Of a stretch of 64,000 nucleotides of DNA, positions 36,437-47,670 are shown piece after piece. The position numbers were made by a program, and so were the translations under genes. The notes under the pieces are model-generated. The model made no database searches. It was given only the letters and a program-made list of their open reading frames with translations, and was not told where the DNA came from. The stretch is from Guadua angustifolia (taxonomy: Eukaryota; Streptophyta; Magnoliopsida; Poales; Poaceae). The DNA is taken from the NCBI GenBank assembly GCA_036346375.1, contig CM070515.1, positions 17,754,423 to 17,818,422 on the forward strand. The letters are read 5' to 3'. The stretch's first letter is position 1. Every line of letters starts with the position of its first letter.

Positions 36437-38345
36437 GGGATTTAACTCATGGGCCAAAGTCATGGCATGGACCAAGATTGGATAAGGTGATCAGGCCGGT
36501 GGCGTCTATCTGGTTGGCCAAATGTATCACGTGCTTATTGAAAGCGCACGTCGTTATCAGTGTAGAGCTTGGATGACCTCAACGCCTTGGCACGTCGAAT
36601 TAAACTACTGTGCTTGTAGACAGGAATTAAGCTGTTTGAAATCCAGTACACAGCTAAGTACTACTAAAGAATAGCTGAATGCTTGAACCTAGGGATGGCT
36701 ATGGCCTCCTTTCGGAAGCAATAGTATTGCTCAACTAAACGCATGTATGCGCGACAACGCCGCGCAAGGCATACTTTGAGCAAAATCGAGAAAACAGGTG
36801 TCTAAGCAAACTAAGAAATACTCAGAAAAAAGGTTAGGCATGCTTTAGGATCTTGTCAAAAAGTTTCAAGAGTTTATAATATGATTTAATATCTCAATTA
36901 AATCAGCGAAGTCAATGAAAAAATCTGAGTAAACACTTTTGATGGTGCGATATGACACATAATTTGTTGAACGGTAAGGTTCTCTTCATTAAAAGATTGG
37001 TAGAGGACCTAAATGTAACTACGGTTTATCTTGGCGCAATTTACTATTTATCTAGGGTCCCTTCACGAAAGATTCGTGATTTTGTTGAATCGAAATGGTT
37101 TTTTCCGTAAAAAACGGTTGAAAGGATCTAACTTAATTACACTCTTTTTGAGAGGCTTTTATGAAAAGAGGGCATGTGGGCAGCTCTCTAGCCAAGAAAC
37201 TTGCGAACTTTAGTAAAGAAAGTATTTCAAATGAAATTTTGGATCTGGAGGAGCATCATTTGAGATGTCCCGTTCATAAAAAATTGGCCTCGTTCCAGCC
37301 ATTAGGCTAAATGGATGCGGTTTCTTCACCCCATGAGGATTTTAGGTAGTAGGAAAACTCTCATAAACGTTCTTGTCCCCGTGTCCCTGACCTCCAATGG
37401 TTCCTGAGAAAATTTACAAGTAGAGAACCTTAGATCTATATCCTATTACCATTCCTAAAATTCATTGCACTCTCACCTCTAGGAATCTACATCAAAGGCT
37501 TCGATACAGTTTCATCCTCTTGTCGAAGGTGGCAGCCATAAGAGTTGTTGCCATTGTTCCACTCCTCTTGATGCTAGTCGTCAATTATCGCCTCTAGTAT
37601 TACCGCCTAAGTTTGTAACTAGTAGTGATTCTTCTCCAATTCTCCTTCCATTGTCAATAGGACACGTCCACAAACTTGCTAGGATATCCTCTTTTCTTGT
37701 AGTTAGTGAATGTATCCCGTTGCAGATCGACATTACATCCAAATCATTCTCTCCAACCTTCGTCAGTCGGTACGTCCTCGCTTCCTCTCGAGGTTTTCAA
37801 TGCCTTTTGGGTACCGTGGTTGGACAGGAGGAATCCACTTTTGATGCCACTATCATCTCGGGTCCGTAAACATAGTTAGGGATCATGTCCCCCGTTGCCA
37901 TCACTACTTAAATCCGTGCAAACCAATTAATTTGGCTAAATAAATGGAAAATATCATGTAAACCGAGTCGTGTTGCCGTTGGATTATTTCACGCAGGTTG
38001 CACATGGAATCATTGCACCACCAATCCATCTGCTAATCTGCTATGTAATACTGAAATGCTTGAGACAAAGCATCACGACCTAAGTCCTCCTGCCGCACCA
38101 TGCCGCACATATGATGCAAGGTTTGTGTACTGGACTGATCACCCCACCGCCACTGCCACCACGGTGGCGTGTACCAATGGCAAAGCCAAAAAAACTCAAA
38201 GAATTAGACTAAATTTAGATAAACATATTAAACAACTTTAGTTGTATTTTTAATCGGTTCAAGGGTTACTAATAATATTTTATTATTTAAAAAATACTTG
38301 TATAATCTTCGCTTATCTAACTTTTATAAATCTACGTATAAGTTA
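36437..38345. other. Intergenic, nothing recognised
   Basis: No open frame with family motifs and no repeat ends were found in nearly 2 kb. Short frames at 37031-37213 and 37651-37869 are not supported as genes. Confidence 0.45.
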
Positions 38346-38349
38346 ATTG

Positions 38350-39287
38350 AATGACCATGTGTAGGCCTGTCCATACTTGTGATGAGTTATTGACAATGTT
38401 TGAGCACGTGATGCTCAAGTTTGAGTTTGTTTTAAATTTTATTTTGAACTTAATGCAATTTGAGGTGTTGTCAGTGTTGGACGGCACTACTAGCCTTGTA
38501 GTGGTGGTAGTGCCGACCCTCTGGTGCTACCAAGCGTGTGAGTGGTAGTCTTTTTACAGAGAGATAATTCTTTGAGTTAGGCAAGAGTAGTACTATTGGC
38601 CAACCATGAGCAGTAGTAATGTACTTGTGGTACTACTTGCCTCTGATTGGCGGTAGTACCGGGTTTACAGGGAATTGAAGTATGGATTTTGTTGATTTAA
38701 TTGCATATTATGGTGAACAGTGTGTTGGTTGCAAAACATTGGTACTAGGTCATGATGAAATGAAGGTGAGACTGGGACTAAGTTAGGAGAGTTGAGGTCT
38801 AGAAGTATCAAGAGACGCTGGAAGATAATCGAGGCTGAAAAAAGTGGTTGCAAGCCAAGAAGACGAGGAAGCTGAGCATGAAGCACCAGTGATGGATATG
38901 GCGGGAATGGCATGGACCAGAACTAGGTTTATGGAGGAGTTGAGATCCAGAACGGTGAAGAAAATCGGTGTCACTATGACGAAGTGATTATGGATATGTG
39001 GCACATCAAGAGACTTGGGCTTGCTTGAAAGCGAGGATGGTTCGGGAGGACTTCATATGCATGAGAGGCTTGGCGATAACTCATTGGGGCCATGTGGAAA
39101 GTGCGAAGCATGACAATGCTTCGAGGAGAAGAAAAACCGGTCAGTTGGGCATTTTACCCAATATCGGTGTCCGAGTAGTTTAGAAAACCGCAACGGTGGT
39201 CTAAATAGTTTAGATCACACCAAAGTAGAGTTAAACGCAAATTCAGGCTCACGAAGTGGCGTGTCAATGCAATGACCACTTTGAAAG
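38350..39287. repeat. Probable LTR-type host sequence, segment 1
   Basis: The sequence repeats GGTAGTGCC and GGTAGTACC-type words, seen in long LTRs of grass gypsy elements. It has no coding frame of its own and is interrupted at its right edge by the Mutator element. Its continuation appears to be 43262-43307, 46747-47168 and 58403-59008. The outer ends are not proven. Confidence 0.4.
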
Positions 39288-39425
39288 GAGAATTTTCAGA
39301 ATCTGGGACTCAATCCGGCTGCCTCACAACATAAAGGACTCAATTCGCACGCCCTTCAGGATTTGACACCAGGCATGCGAATTTCTTCGGTTTTAGTGTT
39401 TCTCAGCCTTTTCTCCCATTTTCCT
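39288..39425 (+). repeat. Left TIR of the Mutator-like element
   Basis: This 138-bp inverted repeat contains GGGACTCAATCCGGC and AGGACTCAATTCGCA. It shows no mismatch to the right-hand copy. The two copies diverge immediately after CCCATTTTCCT. Confidence 0.96.
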
Positions 39426-39837
39426 TCTCTTTTCTATTCTTTGCACTTGAATGGAGTGAATGGACTATTCTCGCCCTTGTCTAGTTTCTTGGTCGTGCGT
39501 GCTTGGCTGAGCTGAGCACTCGCTCTCCTTATTCCTCTCTCCCTCTCTCGGTTCTTCTTTGCCGCCTCCCTCTCTCGGTTCTTCTTCTTGCATGCCACGG
39601 CTTCGTGGTTGATGTGGGCGGACGGGACAACCTGAGTGCGTGACCGGCAGCATGCTTCCCAGCGAATCTCCATTCCGGTAAGATAGCAAGCCATCTAAAT
39701 CCCTCTTCTCTCCACATTAGGTTTAGGTTTGATTTGGGGTTTCGGTTGATTTTGGGGAAGAAGCATCAGTGAACGATAAAGCTCGTTTAGGGAGTCTCCT
39801 CGTTTAGGCCGCAAGCTAACTGATCTCTAACTGATGC

Positions 39838-41320
39838 GTGTACTTTCTTTTTTTGTTGGTAATCGGTAGGATCATCGATCCGGATGCTGCATTTACGTTG
39901 TGCGTTCAGTTCTCTCAGTTCACAGCCAAGTTCGACGATGGTAGCTTTGTTGATGTGCCGCGCAAATACGATGAATGGGCTGTGGACTATCGTTCTTATA
40001 AGATGGTGACCTTAGAAAAAGAACTGGCAGCTATGGTGAAATGGGGGAGCTGCCAACAACCAGTAGTTTGTGTATATGACATGGGCACTGGAGGGGAAAC
40101 TTGGCTGGTGGATGATTCAGATTTGTCCATTGCATTCACTGAGAGGCAGACTAAGAAGAGGTTGCATCTGTTTGTTGATGTTGAGGACATTCCTATACAA
40201 ATGGTTTGTACCTCTGCTGTCACAGAAGTGGTAACAAGTAATGTCTTCGACAGATTGTGGTCTTGGACAAGCGTAAGAAAACAATCAGCAAGTTCAGATG
40301 AGATTCAGATGTTATTGATTGGAATAGTATTGAGATAGCTCTATGTCTTGAAGAGCAGATAGGTGCAGCACTTCCAGTGATGGATGAGGATGCTTTGTAT
40401 GAATTTGTTGGACTTAGAAAAGAAGATGAGAGAGCGAGAACAAGCTAGGGTGCAATTTGAAAAAAGAAAAGGAAAAAGAACCTGCTTTTGATGATGAGAA
40501 CCTGAAAGATGCTGAGTTAGGTGTTGATGATGAGATCCCTGGTGAGAGCTCTTATTTTTTTGATAGGGAAGACCCTCCAATGGCAGTTGGGAGCACATAT
40601 GCTAGTATGAATGAATTCAGGGCAGCAGTTAGGCAGCATGCTATAAAGGGGCAATTTGAGCTGGGAACAGAGAAATCATGCAAAGATAGGTTTAGGGGGT
40701 TTTGCACTGCTAATGGTTGTTCGTGGGCAATTGTTGCAAGGTTGATGCAGGATGGGAAGAATGTCAGGGTAAAAAATTAGTAAACTCTATTTCAACTTTG
40801 GTTCAAATATATGCAATGTAACCTTATGTTTGTATGTGCAGGTTACAGTGAATAAGGGAGAACATTTTTGTTCATCCACTGGCCGAGTGAGGACCAAGAT
40901 GGCATCATTTCATTGGATAGCAGAGAAGGCAATCCCAATATTGAAAAAGGATCCAAACAAGGGTGCAAAACAATTGAAAGATGAGTTAGAGGATAAATAC
41001 AATGTGACACTAGGATATTCAGCGGTGTGAAATTTGGTAGGCGTAAAGTCGCAGAGCACATTTTTGGCACATGGGAAGAAAGTTTTGCATATTTGTACAA
41101 CTTCAAGGCAAGAGGTAGAGCTAAGAATGCTGGCAATGTTGTAGAGATAGGTGTACAAGAGCAGGAAGATGGTATATATTTCACAGATTCTTACATTGCT
41201 TCAAAGCAAGCATAGATGGATTCCTAAATGGTTGTAGGCCATATTTGAGTATTGATTCCACGGCTCTCAATGGAAGATGGAATGGCCACCTACCTTCAGC
41301 CACTTCCTTAGATGGACACA
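39838..41320 (+). pseudogene. MuDR-type (MURA) transposase remnant
   Basis: Encodes the N-terminal part of a plant MULE transposase. The first block (39838-40338) has QFTAKFDDGSFVDVP. A second frame continues with acidic spacer sequence. The third block (40457-40768) is the MuDR DNA-binding-type domain: STYASMNEFRAAVRQHAI, then FRGFCTANGCSWAI. A 73-bp GT-AG intron (40769-40841) joins NVR to VTVNKGEHF. Later blocks read SFHWIAEKAIPILKKD, FGRRKVAEHIFGTWEESF and, near 41255, LSIDSTALNGRWNG, the start of the catalytic domain with its first Asp. The remaining catalytic domain is not recognisable. At least three frame breaks separate the blocks. Confidence 0.85.
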
Positions 41321-42426
41321 AATGCATCCTCACCTGGCTAAATTAAGGGCAGAAGCATCCCTCACAAGTAGCAAAATGTGCATGGAGGTCAACACTATTT
41401 ACCTATATTTGGTACTGAAGCCTAACAAAATCCTAATGAAAAAGCAGTTCATCTCAGATGCATTTTTTGGTAGTCGACTGTACATGGGAATTCTGCCGTA
41501 CTGCATTCAGATATGGTAACTCATACTCTTCGATCAACATCTATCAAATTCTGAAATTGCAGTGTCATTCTTGTACAAGGCAAGGCAGCTGAACAAGTGA
41601 GCAGATTAGACATATCACCATAGCTAGGACTCCTCTTGAATTGAAATAACTTCTCTCTAAACTCTACAATTGCCAAGTCATTTGTGACAGGCAGCTAAGG
41701 GGCTTAGAAATATTAGCAAAGGCAAAGATTTCTCTCTAATCCAAACCTACTATACAATGTTAAGCATGAATTCTTCATCGATATGAATATGACAACATCA
41801 CAAACTACAACCCGTTCAAGACACATATCACGATAAGTTGTTATCTCTTTTGTTGACCTACATAAGAGAATGAATAAGACAACTATGCAAGAATGGGTAT
41901 CTAATTTTTCATGGTGTGTTAAAGCTTTTACAGTAATGATATGAGGTTAGCAGATCTCCCATAGAGAATCAGACAATTCATCATATCATACCTTCAGGCA
42001 TTACATATACCACATAAATGTTAGTCCTTTTTGATAATCTCAAACACTCCAACATAGCCATTCCATTAAAATAGATAGATCTTCAGTACATCAAGCTCAC
42101 TGCTTCAATGGTAGATGGAAACACATTCCATACAGAGACTTAGACTACACATCATCTACTTCATTACAACCAATAGGATGCCCAATATCAGACAAGCTAA
42201 ATTGATGCATCCTAGAACAAAACAAAGAAAATTCACTCTCGGTTCTCTGTTCCTCATAACCAACTCCTTCATCTCTTCCATCCCCATCTCTAGTGATTAA
42301 TTTTATCCACCAGGTCAGGGACAGATCCAAGAATGAGGTTGAACCCAAAAAACCTTGCTTCTGTAGGTGCTTCACATAGACCTCATGCAACATGTAAATT
42401 GGGCATGTTCCTGGGACCTTCTCAAT
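41321..42426. other. Interior of the Mutator element without coding signal
   Basis: Degraded continuation of the transposase region plus AT-rich non-coding DNA. No motif of the DDE catalytic domain after its first Asp could be found. Confidence 0.5.
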
Positions 42427-42762
42427 TTAATAAGGCATCACAAGCATAAGCACAACATAATTCTCAGAATCATTGAAGAATTTTGCCAAAGAAACACTCA
42501 CGAATTGCTTGTTCCTAGGGCACTTGAAGAATCGCTGGCCAAGATAATCCTTTGAGTTCACTGCGGTCAGCGCAATCATCCTTACGTCCTTGCACACCGG
42601 GCAAAGGATTAATGGCAACCCGGTCACATCGTCAACCGGCGGCTGCACTTCATCTACTGGAGGCGGCGGCGCAAGAACGAGTGGGGCCCTCTGTTGCCTA
42701 ACCCTAGCGGAGCTAGAGCCCTGGCTGCGGACGAATGGAGAGGCCAAGGAGTCCTGCGACAT
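42427..42762 (-). CDS. GRF-type zinc-finger protein inside the Mutator element
   Basis: A 111-residue frame on the - strand next to the right TIR. The N-terminus is Ser/Pro-rich. Residues about 51-85 form a GRF-type zinc finger: LCPVC, then GQRFFKCPRN, the CPxC and FFxCP pattern that binds nucleic acid in this family. The C-terminal part (VSVSLAKFF onward) is unrelated to the finger and may be read-through into an intron after NKQ. MULE-encoded second proteins are common in grasses, so this could be an element gene rather than captured host DNA. It points toward the transposase from the opposite end. Confidence 0.6.
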   Translation of the reverse strand: MSQDSLASPFVRSQGSSSARVRQQRAPLVLAPPPPVDEVQPPVDDVTGLPLILCPVCKDVRMIALTAVNSKDYLGQRFFKCPRNKQFVSVSLAKFFNDSENYVVLMLVMPY

Positions 42763-43114
42763 CTACCTGCGACGGGCCGGAGTCAGGGCTGAGGCGGCGG
42801 TTGGATGTAGCACCGGCGCCCTGGACCTGCGGCATGGAACACCAGCGCTCCGCGACGACGCCGCTGGGATGGAGTCGTGGCCGGGCCGGAGCGGCAAGCA
42901 GCTGCTTGGAGGCGGAGGTCTCGTCTCAGATCTCGGCAGTCGGCGCCGCGTCGGAACCCGGTGGCCAAGAACAAGAAGCGCAGAGGAGAGATTTCACGAG
43001 AGAGAGAGAGATGATTTCACGAGAGGGATGACGACAAGAAAAAAGGACCAAGGGCAAAAGAGGTACTTCAGGTGGGCTAGTAAATTAGAAATATTAGAAA
43101 AGAGTAGGAAATAG

Positions 43115-43252
43115 AGGAAAATGGGAGAAAAGGCTGAGAAACACTAAAACCGAAGAAATTCGCATGCCTGGTGTCAAATCCTGAAGGGCGTGCGAATTGA
43201 GTCCTTTATGTTGTGAGGCAGCCGGATTGAGTCCCAGATTCTGAAAATTCTC
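43115..43252 (-). repeat. Right TIR of the Mutator-like element
   Basis: The exact reverse complement of the left 138-bp repeat, ending CTGAAAATTCTC at the junction with the 9-bp target duplication. Confidence 0.96.
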
Positions 43253-43559
43253 CTTTGAAAGAGTACTTGTGTAAATGAAAAACCCGTTAATTGTGTTGGG
43301 TTTCAGGTAGGGGTGTAATTAGATCGAATAATTTTCGGCCGATCGATCGACCGGATGTATTCGGATCTGATTCGGTTAATTTTTTCGGATTCGATATCGG
43401 TTTCGAATACTTTATTTCAAATTTGACTTCAGATTCAAAAGATCACTATTCATCGGATCTAGATGTTCTAAAACTTTTCTCGTATATATCCTATAAAATT
43501 TATTCGGATATTCGACCAATCCTTACCAACCACATAAGTGCATAACCCTAAGTGCGAAG

Positions 43560-45176
43560 TCCGCCGCCTCACCTCCGGCATCGTTTGCCCTAGTCCCACT
43601 GCCCTCCGCAAGTCCATTGCTAGCTCCGTCCCTCGGCGCTGACCTCTACTCCCTCCCCCCTTTGGCCCTCCCGTGGCTCATCGTCTTCCTCCCCTCCTTT
43701 CCCCTCCTACTCATTCCCGACACTGCGAAAGGAAATCCGTTGCTCCCACTGCTTCCGAAAGGTTCATCTCGTTAGCTCCTCCATCTTCTCTACCGCTGGA
43801 CCAGCCATCGCTTATTGGCGGTGATTTCTCGCCCAGCCCGGCGGCTGTGGTGCTGATTCGTGGTTTCTTGAATTGCTCTACGGTTTGGAGGTGGTAGGCT
43901 TGGACTGCTGCGATGTTCTCCAAGATCTCCCAGCTCGAGGCGCGGTTTCAGTGCGAGTCTAGAGCTGGTTCATATTTTCCCCCTTAGCTCCTCTTTTTTA
44001 ATTCCTTTATTGATTATTGCTCAGAAATCAGGTGACTTGAGTCATGTTTCTTGATTTTTGGTCTTAAATGCTCCCGTGTTTATACATGGCTAATTTAGTT
44101 AAGTTTCAAATTTGGTGCATTCCTATTCTCGTTGATTACTTTTGTGCAGCAGGCAACTTGTCGAGCGATAGAAGCAGTCATTTTTTTTTTCATTTAGCAT
44201 CAAACTTTGACACCTAGTTATCTTTGTATCTTGGGACTAGGCAATATCTTAGTCCAGAATCCAGATCCTTCTAATGTGAATTTTTGTGTTATTGTTCTCT
44301 AACCTTTTGAGGGGCTGCTCCTTCCCACATCTAGGGGAAATAGCGAATTTTTGTTTAAAATAATATATATTTAATGAAAAATTACAGAAATAATATGTCA
44401 AAAATAAAAATGACAGTTCTACACACCTGTCGCAATTTGAAATTGCGACAGGGAGCCTGTTGCTAATCGTTGGGGCGAGATACAATGCGTTTCCAAATTG
44501 CGACAGGTTCTCTGTCACAATTTCAAATTGCGACAGAGAGCCTGTCACAATTTGGAATTGCGATAGGTGTGCAGATCTGTTATTTTTATTTTCGACATAT
44601 TATTTCTATAATTTTTTATTAAATATATATTATTTTAAACAAAAATTCGGGAAATAGCTACCCTGAAACAATAGCTTGATTGGTTTTAATTACCGAATGT
44701 TAGTATTCAGCTTTGAGCAATTACTTGATGTTGGGGGTAAGGAAGTAGTCTTCTGACAAAATCATTTTTCTCTGTACTACGCAGAATCTCCGTAACATTT
44801 GTCGACAAGGATGGCACAGAGAAGATGATCAGTGTTCCCATTGGAATGCCCATGTTACAAGCTGCTCACAAAAATGACAGAAATTGAAGGTTACAATTTT
44901 ATCATTGAAACTGTGCTGTTTTGCTTTTTCATTTGTAGTTTCTTTTTTGGTGCCTATGTGATCCTGTAGTCAGTACTTGCTAGCCTATAAGAACAACTAT
45001 TTTAAAAAACAATTATGCTCAATCACCTTACAGCTATCGGCATGTCATGCATTGGCAGTTACATGATGTTGTAGATATAAACCTTTACAAATTTTAATGC
45101 TATTGTAGATGTTGAAGTACCGCTGACTAGAACTTTTAATCTTGCTTGACCTTGCATTTGGGCTCACAGAAACGTA
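43560..45176 (+). pseudogene. Transduplicated mitochondrial (adrenodoxin-like) ferredoxin gene fragment
   Basis: Plant mitochondrial ferredoxin carries electrons for Fe-S cluster and related biosynthesis. Pieces lie in gene order with splice sites. A GC-rich leader and possible first exon end with an ATG at 43914 (MFSKISQLEARF), which would fit a mitochondrial presequence. The exon 44785-44889, after a CAG acceptor, encodes ISVTFVDKDG and IGMPMLQAAHKND. The exon ending at 45172, before a GTAAGT donor, encodes LDLAFGLTET. At the end of the second exon a net loss of two bases relative to the family creates a stop right after AAHKNDRN. The exon with the cluster-binding cysteines is missing or unrecognisable. 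It cannot encode a working ferredoxin. The intron between the first and second exons holds a later MITE. Confidence 0.8.
44345..44648. mobile_element. Mutator-type foldback MITE in the ferredoxin intron, TSD GGGAAATAGC
   Basis: A 304-bp inverted repeat starts GAATTTTTGTTTAAAATA and ends with its complement; the arms are over 100 bp with few mismatches. The 10-mer GGGAAATAGC lies on both sides (44335-44344 and 44649-44658), within the Mutator range. The centre holds repeated GTCGCAATTTGAAATTGCGA-like palindromes. No coding frame is real here. Confidence 0.88.
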
Positions 45177-45478
45177 AGTGAAGATCTCCTAATAGGTTAA
45201 TTTTTAATTATGTATTATTTCATGATCCCACAATTCTTACTACTTGAGTATGGTGCAAAGAAGCATATTAAATGCCTTAGATCCACCTATGAATTGTACC
45301 CTAGGGCTATTGTCAGAATATGTTACAGTGGCAACTAGTAGGACGATTACTTGTGCGCATGAAGAACTAAAATTAAATCCAACTTTACTAACAAAATCAA
45401 ACAGCTAATTAGGCGATAGCCATGTAGTTAGTTTGTAAATGTGTAAATCATAGTTACTGGATTCTCTATAAACCCCTG

Positions 45479-46498
45479 TGAATCGCGAATCGGATTCATC
45501 GAATCCAAACCAGTTTTAGGGTACAGAGTTTGTCTTTGCTAAGGTCAAGGAAGCTTCTATCACTGTCACCGTTGAGGTTGAGGAAGCCAACCGCTAGGGG
45601 TGAAAACAGGTCGGGTAATTCTCGACCCGTATCCGTATTTGAAGGAAAAATTATCCGAAATTGACGGGTAGTATCCGTACCCGTATCCGATCAGATGCAT
45701 GCGGGTATGGGTAGGATACGGGATGAGCAATATCCGGTACTACTCGAGATAAAACGGGTCAAGTACGGTTACCCGATCTTTTTTGCATTTTCGGATACCC
45801 GATTATCAAGACCAGAACTCAGAAAGAGGCCCAGCAAGAGTGCAAGACGGCAACCGCCAACCAGGCCGGCGCCCAGGCCCAGCCCAATGTGTTGGACTAT
45901 ATGTGTAATTTTTAATCTATGTATTGGACTATGTTAGACTCTATGCGTCTTTGTTGGACTCTGTTATTGTTGGGTTATGTATTAATTGGACTCTATGCGT
46001 CTCGTTGAACTCTATGTTGGATTATGTTTTACTTGGACTACTATATGTTAAACTACGTGATTATTGAACTATATGTTTCATCACATGTTCTCATTCTACC
46101 TATTTCGCTCATACTATCCGATAAAATATCCGATCCTCGTTTTTTACCTGCTCATTAATACCCGGTACTCGTTGTTTACCTGTTCCGTAAATATCCGTAT
46201 CTGTACCCGTTCCGTCCTATATTTTTATTACCCTTACCCGTCCCGTATCCGAGAAAAAAATATTAGGGTAGGATATGGGATAACCTACTACCTGCCTGTA
46301 TCCGACCCGTTTTCACCCCTACCAACCGCCACCACCAGAACTAGGACAGGGAGGAGTGAATCGCGAATCGGATTCATCGAATCCAAACCAGTTTAGGGTA
46401 CAGGGTTTGTCTTTGCTAAGGTCAAGGAAGCTTCTATCACTGTCACCGTTGAGGTTGAGGAAGCCAACCGCCACCACTAGAACTAGGACAGGGAGGAG
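45479..46498. repeat. Tandem duplication of 142-143 bp, first copy split by a hAT insertion
   Basis: Copy A is 45479-45594 plus 46330-46356 and copy B is 46357-46498. They differ at about three positions (for example CAGTTTTAGG against CAGTTTAGG). Copy A is interrupted by the 727-bp hAT element, so the duplication existed before that insertion or was made from the unoccupied copy. The unit reads through as GTTGAGGTTGAGGAAGCC and may be an exon piece of an unknown gene. Confidence 0.9.
45595..46321. mobile_element. Small non-autonomous hAT element, TSD CCAACCGC
   Basis: A 727-bp element begins TAGGGGTGAAAACAGGTCGG and its other end read in reverse is TAGGGGTGAAAACGGGTCGG. Perfect 8-bp duplications CCAACCGC lie at 45587-45594 and 46322-46329. 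Subterminal ACCCGTATCCG words recur. The middle repeats TTGGACTATGT and GGACTCTATGCGTC at short intervals (about 45890-46080). It encodes no transposase. Confidence 0.96.
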
Positions 46499-46746
46499 TT
46501 GACGTGGCCGGTGTCACGCCATGCCGTTGGATCGAGGTCGAAGCCACGCGATATCTGACAAAAAATATTCGATACCATATCGATTTCGCTTCATATTTGC
46601 TTCGAATCTGTTACCGATATTATCCGCACTGTATTTGTATCCGGCATTATCCGTATCCAAATTCGAATTCGACAACAAATATGGTTTAGGATATAGAAAG
46701 AGCGATATCCGACCGAATTTGAGCCGATTGCACCCCTAGTTTTAGG

Positions 46747-47168
46747 TTAGCTCATGTAAATCTGAATGGTAACCACAAGTGTGTCCAGGTGTTAGGATTA
46801 GGGTTACCTACACTATATAAGAAGATGTAGTTGGATGAGAGGCGAAAAGCCACTAAGCCTCGGATTAAGGTTTCTACGAGACTTTGGTGTTCTTGTGTGG
46901 ATGTATAAGTTCTCCTTGGGAGCTTTGCCCTCAAGTGAGAGGCTTTGTAAGCACTCATGATTTGAATGCAGATCATCTTTTTACTTAAGTTTTTGCTTCA
47001 AGTTTTGATCTTTTTCTTGCTTAGCTCTTGATCTTTTCTTATGGTTTCTTTCTTTCTTGATCTCGTGCTACCAAGGATGCATAATTGATAGATGTATCCT
47101 CTATAGATCATTTTCTCAATCATCTAGGCAAGTTTCTTCCTGATCAACCAAGTTTCTCCAAGAAACCG
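46747..47168 (+). repeat. Probable LTR-type host sequence, segment with promoter signals
   Basis: This segment continues the DNA into which the hAT element inserted. A TATA-like ACTATATAAGAAG at about 46811 is followed by sequence resembling the transcribed part of a grass LTR. It is cut at AAACCG by the CACTA element. Confidence 0.4.
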
Positions 47169-47199
47169 TGACTCTGAGGATCTTGCTCGGTGTCCTCGG

Positions 47200-47670
47200 C
47201 TTTTACCGACGACACAGATGCCAAAACCGCCGACCACGGGCTCGTTGCCGGCCTCCCGACGACACAAGTCCCACGACACAGAGTCGACGACACAACCAAC
47301 CTATGTCCACGGCCACAATAAATCCCGACGACACAGATGCCATCCGGGGCCGGCCCGACACCCAGACATTTGTCGTCGGCCTAATTAATGCTGCCGACAC
47401 AGAGTGGACATCTGTGTCCTCGGCCTAATTAATGCTGCCGACACAGAGTGGACATCTGTGTCCTCGGCCTGGGCTATAGCCGACGACACAGACCCCTTCT
47501 GGTGCCAGAACCTGGGGCTATCTTGTGTCGTCGGCATGGTTAAAGCCGCGGACACAGAGTGGACATCTGTGTCCTCGGCCTAGGATATAGCCGACGACAC
47601 AGACCCCTTCTGTGCCAGAACCTGGGGCTATCTTGTGTCGTCGGCATGGTTAGAGCCGAGGACACAGGTT
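47200..47670. repeat. Left subterminal repeats of the CACTA element
   Basis: Copies of TGTGTCCTCGGCCT and GCCGACGACACAGA alternate in both orientations. A 44-bp unit occurs twice from 47377. A unit of about 111 bp, containing TGCCAGAACCTGGGGC, occurs twice from 47448. Such arrays are TNPA-type binding regions in En/Spm elements. Confidence 0.85.

Larger units (their letters stand above)
39288..43252 (+). mobile_element. Mutator-like element with 138-bp TIRs, TSD CTTTGAAAG
   Basis: A 3965-bp element is bounded by inverted repeats starting GAGAATTTTCAGAATC that are identical over 138 bp. The 9-mer CTTTGAAAG flanks both sides exactly (39279-39287 and 43253-43261), the length characteristic of Mutator transposition. 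Inside are MURA-type transposase remnants (+ strand, left half) and a GRF-type zinc-finger frame (- strand, right end). Identical TIRs and a perfect duplication point to a recent insertion, although its transposase is already broken. Confidence 0.97.
43308..46738 (+). mobile_element. hAT element carrying ferredoxin exons, TSD GTTT(C/T)AGG
   Basis: The left end TAGGGGTGTAAT and right end ATTGCACCCCTA form a 12-bp inverted repeat with one mismatch. The flanking 8-mers are GTTTCAGG (43300-43307) and GTTTTAGG (46739-46746), one substitution apart, fitting an aged hAT duplication. It has no transposase, so it is non-autonomous. The interior holds a mitochondrial-ferredoxin pseudogene, a 142-bp tandem duplication and two later insertions. 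AT-rich subterminal tracts with TCGGAT/TATCCG words lie inside each end. Confidence 0.85.

Noticed and set aside
42590..43114. + strand frames near the right MULE TIR
   Set aside because: Antisense to the GRF finger, no family motif, and GC-driven.
44249..44657. Mirror-image frames on both strands
   Set aside because: They are the two arms of the foldback MITE, translated in opposite directions.
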